A stretch of DNA of 45,662 nucleotides from Pararhizobium antarcticum (GTDB lineage Bacteria > Pseudomonadota > Alphaproteobacteria > Rhizobiales > Rhizobiaceae). This document shows, piece after piece, positions 1-7,231 of the stretch. The stretch is taken from NCBI RefSeq assembly GCF_001885585.1, contig NZ_LSRP01000098.1, positions 1 through 45,662 on the forward strand, written 5' to 3'. The notes under the pieces were generated by a model. The model was not told where the DNA came from and made no database searches. It saw only the letters and a list, made by a program, of their open reading frames with translations. How positions within the stretch are numbered: the first letter of the stretch is position 1; each line of letters begins with the position of its first letter. The position numbers and the translations under genes are program-made.

Positions 1-130
1 TTCAGAACATCGACGCGCACGCATGAGACCCCCGCTCGGGCTACGCCCTCCCGGAGGTCTCATGCGTGCGCCGCAAGTGGCCTGGTTTTACTCCGCCGCC
101 TGGCCGGTTTTTACTCCGGCGTTGACAAGG
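1..130. mobile_element. End of an IS21-like element (remnant at window edge)
   Basis: The first 130 bases hold no gene. They contain a perfect 16-bp inverted repeat (15-30 against 56-71) forming a strong hairpin, followed by two related blocks ending near 86-104 and 105-122, each with a 'GGTTTTACTCC' or 'GGTTTTTACTCCGG' core. Tandem blocks of this kind, just after the istB gene, are typical of IS21-family ends. The element body would lie left of the window. The family call rests on remembered resemblance; no transposase residue is visible here. Confidence 0.45.
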
Positions 131-1043
131 GAGCACTCATACGCTCGGCCGCTTGGGTTTCAAACCGTTCCAGCGTGTCTGAAACGGCAATGAAGTTGTC
201 GAGTTCAGCATTCCAACGATAGACAACCGACGCGATTTCTGAGATGGGCTTGGCCACAATTTCGTCGTTGCAGTTTCCCTGGAAGCCACTGCGTCTTTCT
301 TCGATTGTCGCCAAGATTTCGGAATACGCGCTAACGTCATCGGCTGACTGCTCTGCAAATTTCACTACCTGCGTCATTTGCTCGCTACAGGTGCGGATAG
401 CATAGGTGGAAAATGTGTCGACCAGTTCCAGCTCGCGCCCTTGTAAAAAGATCATTGCTGTTGTCTCGAAACTCTCGCTCGAATTGAAATGATAGCTGCG
501 AATGACCAGCGCCTGATCGCTACGACCGATATTTACCAGCGCCGGCAGGGCGAAAGACGTATCACGATCCATGCCCACATCGACGGCGTCTATCAATTTC
601 GGGCTCTCCCCGCCGTCGAACACGGCCAGCAGGGCGGGTTGCTCGATAGTCGTTTCGAGTTGACCAATATCGGCGAGGATGGCGATCCGCGCCTCGCCGG
701 CCACCATGAAGGTCGTAACTTGCAGAGAACTGATCGCAATGCGGTCAGGCAGATCGCCACCGTAGCCATCGACGATGTGTCGGAAAGGCTCGCGGCTCCG
801 GCCTGTCGCGCTGTTTTCGTTCTCTGCGAGATCCGGGACCACCTGCTTCAGTAGATTGAAAAATGAAATTCCTGCGTGACCGGGGACGTCAGCATGGATA
901 TCCGCCAATTGCCAGTCATACGAGTTCGCCATCAGCGCTTGGCTTTCGGCTGTCCAGACTGGCACCAGAATCAACGCGAAGGCAGCACAGACCGCAACGA
1001 GGGTCCCGCGTCGGTGCGACAGTTTCGGCGGAAAAGCGATCAT
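111..1043 (-). CDS. Secreted protein of unknown function
   Basis: A 310-aa protein that I do not recognise. Residues 1-36 form a classical Sec signal: a basic start (HRR), a hydrophobic core of about 16 residues (near 16-31), then an AxSQA-like cleavage region. The mature part is acidic and has no membrane segment. Two cysteines late in the chain (in RTCSEQ and GNCNDE) could form one disulphide in the periplasm. The gene ends inside or directly against the IS21-like end, so its C-terminus may have been altered by that insertion. It is followed by the globin/two-component block on the same strand, with a 95-base gap on its 5' side. Its start lies inside that gap with no strong ribosome site that I can see. 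Confidence 0.6.
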   Translation of the reverse strand: MIAFPPKLSHRRGTLVAVCAAFALILVPVWTAESQALMANSYDWQLADIHADVPGHAGISFFNLLKQVVPDLAENENSATGRSREPFRHIVDGYGGDLPDRIAISSLQVTTFMVAGEARIAILADIGQLETTIEQPALLAVFDGGESPKLIDAVDVGMDRDTSFALPALVNIGRSDQALVIRSYHFNSSESFETTAMIFLQGRELELVDTFSTYAIRTCSEQMTQVVKFAEQSADDVSAYSEILATIEERRSGFQGNCNDEIVAKPISEIASVVYRWNAELDNFIAVSDTLERFETQAAERMSAPLSTPE

Positions 1044-1138
1044 CCTGTGGCTTCTATCGTCGAGATTTGATTAACTCCTGGCTTCCGGAAACCTTCACGC
1101 CAAACTCGGTCCTTCGGGCGGTCAAACATGTTGCAGTC

Positions 1139-1588
1139 TTAACCTGACGACGAATGGTGCTGGAGCTCCTGAACTCTGTCAGCATTGGCGGCGGCCTTCA
1201 TGACGGTGGCGACCGTTTCGTAAGCCAGTATCCAGACCCTGCGATACTCGAGCGTGAAACGTTGGGCGAAGAACAGTGACAAGGTTTCGATCAGGGCCTT
1301 TCCGACCGTGGCATAATGCTCGTCGCGCACACCGTAACTTACATGTTTGATGGCCAGAAGTTCCAGGGCAGGAACAGTAGCGTCGAGTTTCCTGAGTGAA
1401 GACACAACAAGGAAAAGTGCCGCCATCAGCTTTCGCCCCTGTTCTTTCATGTCCGCGCTTGCAAACATCGCGCGAAGAGAAGGATCATGCACGAACAGCC
1501 GCTCGTAGAACAATTCGGCTGCGTCTTCACGGGCTGCGGTAACTTCTGCAAAACTCTCTTCCAGCATGACAATATCGGTTTCCTGCAT
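1139..1588 (-). CDS. Single-domain bacterial haemoglobin (Vgb-like globin)
   Basis: A 149-aa globin close in length to Vitreoscilla haemoglobin (146 aa). The haem-pocket residues align by position: Tyr28 (B10), Gln50 (E7) and proximal His82 (F8, in AIKH), with Tyr92 near the proximal histidine as in Vgb. It should bind O2 and possibly NO in the cytoplasm. There is no reductase domain, so it is not a full flavohaemoglobin. I chose the start at 1588 because GGAG lies ten bases upstream; a longer frame open to 1660 has no support. It lies 130 bases behind the hybrid kinase on the same strand, suggesting co-expression, so it could serve oxygen or NO handling linked to that sensor. Its exact ligand role is inferred. 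Confidence 0.85.
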   Translation of the reverse strand: MQETDIVMLEESFAEVTAAREDAAELFYERLFVHDPSLRAMFASADMKEQGRKLMAALFLVVSSLRKLDATVPALELLAIKHVSYGVRDEHYATVGKALIETLSLFFAQRFTLEYRRVWILAYETVATVMKAAANADRVQELQHHSSSG

Positions 1589-1718
1589 GATCCTATCTCC
1601 AACATGTGTTTTCTGGGCTTGACCTAGCAATGCAATGTTTCTGTCGGATGTCGTTGACAAGCGTTACCTGTTTCAATTATTGCATCCTGCCAGCTCGCAA
1701 TGGCAAGGCGACCGGAAG

Positions 1719-3737
1719 TCATGCCGGCATGCGGGCCTTTATCAAGGATGCGAGGATCCGCTGAATATCGTCTGGCGTGAACGGCTTTTCAATCACCGGG
1801 CAGCCGGACCGCGCCAGAAACCGACCGGCCGCCGGTCCCAGCGTATCGCCGGTGATGAAGCCGATGTGGTCTGTCAGGCCCGGGCGCGCCTGGCTGAGCC
1901 AATCGAAAAAAGCAGGCCCATCGCCATCGGGCATGCGAATATCACAAAGAATCGCATCAATCGAATGATCGGTCGGTTCCAACCGTATTTTGGCCGCCGC
2001 GCCGCTGTGGGCAAGTATGGCGCGGAAGCCGAGCTTCTGAACGATTTCCGCCAGAAGCTCAGCGATCTCGATCTCGTCGTCAATGATGAGGATGCAGCGA
2101 TCGGCTTTGTTGTGTGCCGGTTCTATGGTGAGAGGGGTATTGATAACGGGGCTGTTTTCGGCAGTGCCAACCGGCAGAAGAAGGATGAAACCGGCGCCGC
2201 CGAGGGAGGGTGTGGGATCGATATCCAGCGTGCCGTCATGAGATAGGATCAGACCGCGTGAGACAGCAAGACCGATGCCGGTTCCGTGCTGCTTGGTGGT
2301 GAAATAGGGGTCGAATACGCGGGAACGAATGCCGGGCGGAATGCCTGCACCATTGTCGGATATGTGCAACGCCATTTGCCGCGTCTCTGGCCTAAGCTCG
2401 GCGGCGATCCTGATGCGGCGCTCACCATCCGTTTTTTCCTCAAGCGACTGATAGGCGTTGACGACGAGATTGATGATTACCTGATGAATCTGATCGCCGT
2501 CGATCCAAAGTGGTGGCAGGTCCGGCGGCAGGTCCGTTTCCACCACGACGCCGGAACTTTTCAGATTATAGCTGAGAAGTTCGAGTCCTGCTGCAACAAT
2601 GTCATGGATCAGTACGGCCTTGCGCTCGCGCTTGCGCTGTCGTGCCATGTCGAGAAAACTGCGGACGATCCGCGCGCATCGATTGGCGGCAATTTCGATC
2701 TTGACGCTGCGTTGAGCCAGATCGTCGGCCATTGGCGCATCGACGAGCCTTTCACGAAGCATCATCGCCTGACCGATGACGATCGACAATGGATTGTTCA
2801 ACTCATGTGCAACGCCAGCAAGCAGCGATCCCAGTGCGGCCAGCTTGTCTTTCTGGTGCAGTTCCTCGCGCTGGCGTTCGATTTTCGCCTGTGCCTGACG
2901 CACGGCGCTGAGATCTCGCAAATGCGCGGCGAACAGACGTTTGGCACCGAACTTCACTTCGGTAATCGTCAGCTCGACAGGAATTTGCTCGCCCGTGGCC
3001 CGCAGCGCCTCCAGTTCGTGACGCCGTCCCAGAATTCGTGAGATACCGCTGCTCATATAGGCCGACATGCCCCGATCATGAGCGGATCGAAGCGCTGGTG
3101 GTATGATCAGTTCTGCAATTTGCCGCCCCATCGCATCGTCGCGACTGTATCCGAAGATCGACACGGCAGCGGGATTGAAATCCACCACGACTCCGGTTTC
3201 GTCGATGACAACGATTGCGTCGAGCGCGTTGTTGACGATCACAGCATGATAGGCGTCAGCGGCGTTCTGCGCCTCGATCCGTTCGACGAGTTCCTGCCGC
3301 TTCAGTTGCAGGTCCGTGAGATCGCGGGAAAGCGCGATATAACCCGATACCGGCTCATGTCCCAGCCGGTAAGCGGTAATCGTCTGTTCGACGTATCGCC
3401 GCCCCAGCCGACCATAGTCGGTCCAGCCCTCGCGGTGGATCGTTTCGCCGACACGAAGGCTACGCATGACCGCCTGATATGCGTTGTGTATTGCATCGCC
3501 CAGCACCGCCGAAACGGTGCTGCCCACAAGATCGACCGCAGAGGTCTCGACGAAAGCAAGATACTCCCGGTTTGCGTAAATGTAGCGACCGGCCGGATCG
3601 ATGATGGCGGCACAGCCGAGAATGCCGTTGAGGAGTGCGCCGACAAACTGAGGTTCGCCCACGGGCGCATTATCAAGGCCACATTCGTCACTTGGATCCG
3701 GGTCAGGGGACAAGGGCAGCAAGGACTCGATCATCAC
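1719..3737 (-). CDS. Hybrid sensor histidine kinase (PAS-PAS-HisKA-HATPase-REC)
   Basis: A 672-aa cytoplasmic kinase without transmembrane segments. Order: PAS about 32-142, PAS about 163-280, a short coiled linker, a HisKA dimerisation helix with phospho-His311 in AHELNNPL, a HATPase_c domain (N box near NLVVNAY, G2 box GTGIGL near 485-490), and a C-terminal receiver about 547-668 with phospho-acceptor Asp599 (CDIRMPDGDG) and a conserved Lys in the EKPF motif. PAS domains suggest sensing of a small molecule, redox state or gas. The start overlaps the stop of the upstream response regulator gene by four bases (ATGA), so the two are translationally coupled. The fused receiver implies a phosphorelay or a phosphate sink. 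A globin gene follows. Confidence 0.93.
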   Translation of the reverse strand: MMIESLLPLSPDPDPSDECGLDNAPVGEPQFVGALLNGILGCAAIIDPAGRYIYANREYLAFVETSAVDLVGSTVSAVLGDAIHNAYQAVMRSLRVGETIHREGWTDYGRLGRRYVEQTITAYRLGHEPVSGYIALSRDLTDLQLKRQELVERIEAQNAADAYHAVIVNNALDAIVVIDETGVVVDFNPAAVSIFGYSRDDAMGRQIAELIIPPALRSAHDRGMSAYMSSGISRILGRRHELEALRATGEQIPVELTITEVKFGAKRLFAAHLRDLSAVRQAQAKIERQREELHQKDKLAALGSLLAGVAHELNNPLSIVIGQAMMLRERLVDAPMADDLAQRSVKIEIAANRCARIVRSFLDMARQRKRERKAVLIHDIVAAGLELLSYNLKSSGVVVETDLPPDLPPLWIDGDQIHQVIINLVVNAYQSLEEKTDGERRIRIAAELRPETRQMALHISDNGAGIPPGIRSRVFDPYFTTKQHGTGIGLAVSRGLILSHDGTLDIDPTPSLGGAGFILLLPVGTAENSPVINTPLTIEPAHNKADRCILIIDDEIEIAELLAEIVQKLGFRAILAHSGAAAKIRLEPTDHSIDAILCDIRMPDGDGPAFFDWLSQARPGLTDHIGFITGDTLGPAAGRFLARSGCPVIEKPFTPDDIQRILASLIKARMPA

Positions 3738-4480
3738 ATCCGCTTTGATGGGGTGTATATGTAGCCAGCCCCCCGGACGGTCTTCAACGTTTGCGGCTTG
3801 GAAGGATTGTGTTCGATCTTTTTCCGGATGCGGGTTACCCGCACGTCGATACTTCTGTCGAACGGGTCATGGTCGCGATTATGGGCAAGATCCAGTAACC
3901 GGTCCCGGGTCAGGACCCGATCAGGATTTTGCATGAAAACCTCGAGCAAGTCGAATTCCATGGCTGTCACCGGCTGAAAAGTCCCATCAGCCTGAACGAG
4001 GCAACGCGCATCGAGATCAACGAACATCTTGCCGAAAGGCCGGACATTTCGGCGTGCCACCCGAGCGGCTTTATCACTGGACGGGGTGACTGCCGCCGCC
4101 AGATGGTTCCGGCGCAGAACCGCCCAGATGCGGGCCTTCAACTCGCGCAAGTCGAACGGCTTGGTCATGTAGTCGTCTGCCCCGACGTCCAAGGCGGCAA
4201 TCTTGTCGGAAATGTTGCTGGCGGCAGTCAACATAATCACCGGCGTGTCATTCCAGCGTCGGATGCGTTGCAAGATCGACAGGCCGTCTTCGCCTGGCAT
4301 GTTTACGTCGAGAACGATCAGGTCCGCCGCCTGCTCGGTCAGCAACCGATCAAGTTCTGTGCCGCGGGACGCGGTGCGCACCAGGCAGTTGTCGCGTTCC
4401 ATGTATTCTGCGACCATATCCCGAAGGTCCTCTTCGTCATCGACGACGATCAGGCGCGGTTGCAAGGCATCTTCGGTCAT
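3734..4480 (-). CDS. OmpR-family response regulator
   Basis: A 248-aa DNA-binding response regulator. The receiver domain (about 8-125) has the acidic pair in VVDDEED, phospho-acceptor Asp58 in VLDVNMPGEDG, and the Lys of MTKPF. The C-terminal winged helix (about 145-245) ends with the family-typical KTVRGAGYIY hairpin. I placed the start at 4480 because GGAG sits eight bases upstream; the open frame continues to 4510 without a better site. It is the first gene of a pair with the hybrid kinase (four-base overlap). Upstream, on the opposite strand, is the LuxR-type gene; the shared 230-base region carries one copy of the duplicated bipartite element. Confidence 0.93.
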   Translation of the reverse strand: MTEDALQPRLIVVDDEEDLRDMVAEYMERDNCLVRTASRGTELDRLLTEQAADLIVLDVNMPGEDGLSILQRIRRWNDTPVIMLTAASNISDKIAALDVGADDYMTKPFDLRELKARIWAVLRRNHLAAAVTPSSDKAARVARRNVRPFGKMFVDLDARCLVQADGTFQPVTAMEFDLLEVFMQNPDRVLTRDRLLDLAHNRDHDPFDRSIDVRVTRIRKKIEHNPSKPQTLKTVRGAGYIYTPSKRM

Positions 4481-4590
4481 GGGTGGTTCTCCAGAGTCCA
4501 GGCAAGGCAATGATGCGCGATCTTCGGCCCGCAGCTTGAATTGCCACGGTCTCCGTTCGCGTGCATCTTAGCTAAGGTCTGCGCGTGCAG

Positions 4591-4656
4591 GTGTCGTCAC
4601 CCAATGGTATGACGCTCAATCGAACATTCAGCGCAAGGTTCGCTTTCTGAAAGCGC
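4591..4656 (+). promoter_or_regulatory. Bipartite repeated element, copy 1
   Basis: A 66-bp unit of two conserved blocks at a fixed distance. Block A begins GTGTCGTCACCCA and runs to TATGACG (4591-4614), with outer dyad CGTCA...TGACG and inner CCA-W-TGG. Block B is TTTCTGAAAGCGC (4644-4656), whose core CTTTCTGAAAG (4643-4653) is a near-perfect palindrome. Both blocks recur at 10737-10802 with the same 53-base start-to-start spacing while the DNA between differs, which points to selection. It lies 56 bases before the LuxR-type start. Autoregulation by that protein is my inference. Confidence 0.6.
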
Positions 4657-4711
4657 TGTTGGGCTTTATCATCCAGCAAGACAGACAAAGCGGGTGCGGA
4701 GACTTGGCAGC

Positions 4712-5908
4712 ATGAAAATACTTGGCGAACAAACACTCTCATCCATCATCGGCGATATCTACGACTGCGCGTTGAGCCCGGAAGGTTGGAGCGGTGTCAT
4801 GACCCGTGTGGCGGAGACGATCGACGCTGCGTACACAACCATCGCTTTGACCAGTCTCTCAGACAGTCGTGGCAGGTTCGCGGCGCATTCCCCTTGGGAC
4901 GTCGCGCGGTTGCAAACGCTTCAGGACTACGATCTCGAAGAAATTCCGGGACTGAAGGCCGCCGTGGTCGGTGATATCGACCAGCCGGTCCCGACCTTGT
5001 CGGTTGTCACCGAAACCGAGCTTGAGCGGTCAGCTTTTTTTCAGGACTGGGCAAAGCCGCAAGGTTTACGGGAAGGCTGCACGACAAAATTTGTACATAC
5101 CCCGGACCGTATCGGTCTTTTCAGCTGCACGACATGGGCCGACCGGCCACGCATCACCGATGAAGAGCAACAGTTTCTGGCGTTGCTATCGCCGCACCTG
5201 CGCCGCGCGTCGCTGATCGGCGACCTGCTTGATCAGTCGCGTGTCACCGCCAGCCTTTACCGCGACGCGCTCGACAGTCTGGCCGTACCTGTCATCCTGA
5301 CCGGTGCAGATGGGGTCATTCTGCACGCCAATGCCCAAGCCAACGATATTCTTGCGGCGCAGATGCCACTCCGATCGCGCAACGGCATAGTTCAGGCCCA
5401 GACGCCGCTGATCGCAAACGCACTGCTTGAAGCAATCTCAGCGGGGGCACGTTCGGAGAACTTCATGGGTTCCCGCGGCATCGGCCTGCCGATCTCGATT
5501 CCGGGGCAACCTGCGGCCGTCGCCTATGTCTTGCCCCTGTGCGAGGGCACAGCCCGCGCTATCTTTCGGCCAGCCTGCGCTGCCATCTTTATCTCGACTA
5601 CAACTTCTGCGGCACCGCCGCCGGAAGACGTGCTGATCACGCTCTATGATCTTACCCCCGCCGAGGCCCGTGTTATCCTGCAAATTGGTCGCGGTCTGAC
5701 AGGCTCGCGGTGTGCTGCCGTTCTGAACATCACCGAAAACACCTTGAAAACACATTTGAGCAGGATTTTTGCCAAAACCGACACTACCCGCCAAGCCGAT
5801 ATTGTAAAGCTGATCGCCACCATCGGCTCACCTCTCATGCCGCAGCACCGTGTGCAGGACGCAAAAAGTGGCTACAAAAGAATTTCAACTCGTGATCTGC
5901 AAAGATAG
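4712..5908 (+). CDS. LuxR-family transcriptional regulator with PAS-like domain
   Basis: A 398-aa regulator. The C-terminal LuxR-type helix-turn-helix (about 315-375) is seen in LTPAEARVILQIGRG, the recognition-helix stretch ENTLKTHLSRIFAKT, and the following TRQADIVKLI. A PAS-like fold (about 185-250) is suggested by LAVPVILTGADGVILHANAQA. There is no receiver and no recognisable autoinducer-binding domain. I start at ATG 4712 because GGAG at 4698-4701 is ten bases upstream; an in-frame GTG at 4694 is less likely. The gene is divergent from the OmpR regulator and preceded by copy 1 of the bipartite repeat. The 25 residues after the HTH are unusual for the family. Targets are unknown; the nearby RTX gene is one candidate by position only. 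Confidence 0.87.
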   Translation: MKILGEQTLSSIIGDIYDCALSPEGWSGVMTRVAETIDAAYTTIALTSLSDSRGRFAAHSPWDVARLQTLQDYDLEEIPGLKAAVVGDIDQPVPTLSVVTETELERSAFFQDWAKPQGLREGCTTKFVHTPDRIGLFSCTTWADRPRITDEEQQFLALLSPHLRRASLIGDLLDQSRVTASLYRDALDSLAVPVILTGADGVILHANAQANDILAAQMPLRSRNGIVQAQTPLIANALLEAISAGARSENFMGSRGIGLPISIPGQPAAVAYVLPLCEGTARAIFRPACAAIFISTTTSAAPPPEDVLITLYDLTPAEARVILQIGRGLTGSRCAAVLNITENTLKTHLSRIFAKTDTTRQADIVKLIATIGSPLMPQHRVQDAKSGYKRISTRDLQR

Positions 5909-6103
5909 CGCACGCCGTGTAATTATGATCAGCACCAGATTGAGCGACTCGCCGGCAGGCAAAATATATCGTAGATGGCACGACAGAGTTGTCACTCGTA
6001 TGGGTAAAATTGCCTGAATGCACTTTTGATTTAGAGTTGAGTAGGGACGACCCTGTTCCGATCCACGCCGAAATCGGTGCGTATTTTAATTTGAGGTAGA
6101 GAT

Positions 6104-7057
6104 ATGAACGCGCCGTGGGGCTTGATGACTGCCTCCCTTCTGATTCCCGCAGCGTTCTTGTTGGGCGTTCGATTCTCCCGATTTTGGCAGGCTGCAGTAT
6201 TATGGCTATGCTGGCCCGCCTTGATATTTTTTTGCACCATTGTCTGGGAAACCTTCACGCGCGCGCCAGTTCCCGATCTTGCGAGAACTGCTTTTCTCGG
6301 CTTTTCACTGATCAGTGCAATTATCATCCTTCCTTGGTTGCTTATTTCGGCAGTGGTTCTGTCCCTCGCTGTCGGCATGCGATTGATGTTCCGACGTTCC
6401 GCGCCAGTGCCCGTCGCAGGAACCATAGTAGAGCCAGTCGAGGCGCTCCCCTCTCATGTTGCCGGGCCTGAACCGCAATCGGAACCGGGTATCGTGGATG
6501 GGCTGTGCCATACTTCGCCAGATGGCCGCGTCCAGGTCATTCTTGATCCGATCGAATGGACAAATACGCACTGGGTTAATCCGCCCCGCGTCATCGACAT
6601 GATTTCGGGTGAGATCGTACTCGACCTCTGGCATACCGATTGGGATGCCGGCGTGGGTTTTCCGGGCCCTCACCAAGTGCTGCTGCGCTGTCGGCGCCAC
6701 CATGTAGGAGGTGGATTGACGGTCTTGCTCAATCTGGCTGAGGGAACATATCAGATACTCAACGTTCAAAATGTCGGGGGCCCGCTTCCGACTGCTCCGC
6801 TCAACCAAATCGACCAAGGTCTGGAGGAGGCTTCCCAATGTTCAGCGGCGGCGACCCCGGGTCGTGCTGCACCTGACATCACAACCGCTCCCTCGTGGCG
6901 GAAATGGGCCAAAGTAATCGCAACAGTGGTTGGGGTTTTAATGGTGAGCGGCCTGATTGCGGCCTTGACCGAGGGAAGGGGCAGCGGCGAGTCGACCCCG
7001 GCGGTCGCCGTCCCATTGGGCGGATTCAAACCCTATGATGGTAACCTTGGCCGCTAG
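6104..7057 (+). CDS. Membrane protein of unknown function
   Basis: A 317-aa protein I do not recognise. Hydrophobic segments at about 6-22, 28-47 and 63-92 form an N-terminal membrane unit. A soluble middle (about 100-265) follows, with a beta-rich stretch (VQVILDPIEW, EIVLDLWHTDWD, GGLTVLLNL), then another membrane helix at about 268-289 and a short tail. The start has GAGG seven to eight bases upstream. It is isolated: 195 bases after the LuxR-type gene and 400 bases from the C-terminus of the convergent RTX gene. I see no catalytic motif. Moderately lower GC in the 5' part than the core genes suggests acquired DNA. Confidence 0.65.
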   Translation: MNAPWGLMTASLLIPAAFLLGVRFSRFWQAAVLWLCWPALIFFCTIVWETFTRAPVPDLARTAFLGFSLISAIIILPWLLISAVVLSLAVGMRLMFRRSAPVPVAGTIVEPVEALPSHVAGPEPQSEPGIVDGLCHTSPDGRVQVILDPIEWTNTHWVNPPRVIDMISGEIVLDLWHTDWDAGVGFPGPHQVLLRCRRHHVGGGLTVLLNLAEGTYQILNVQNVGGPLPTAPLNQIDQGLEEASQCSAAATPGRAAPDITTAPSWRKWAKVIATVVGVLMVSGLIAALTEGRGSGESTPAVAVPLGGFKPYDGNLGR

Positions 7058-7192
7058 CATTGATCGCGTCCATCATAGAAATGCACAAATCCCGAAAACG
7101 GATTCTATCGAGAATTCATCGCGATAGCTGGAGCCTATGCGCAGATTGATACTTCGGGCCCACAAGACAACGAACGGACTGGCCACCGAATC

Positions 7193-7220
7193 GCTCAAGC
7201 CCGGATCACCGGGCTTGAGC
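7193..7220. terminator. Hairpin terminator between convergent genes
   Basis: A perfect 12-bp inverted repeat with a 4-base loop (7193-7204 / 7209-7220) lies between the membrane-protein gene and the convergent RTX gene, eleven bases from the RTX stop codon. The plus strand continues with a short T run (ATTTTC), so it best fits a rightward terminator but may work both ways. Confidence 0.6.
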
Positions 7221-7231
7221 ATTTTCAATCC

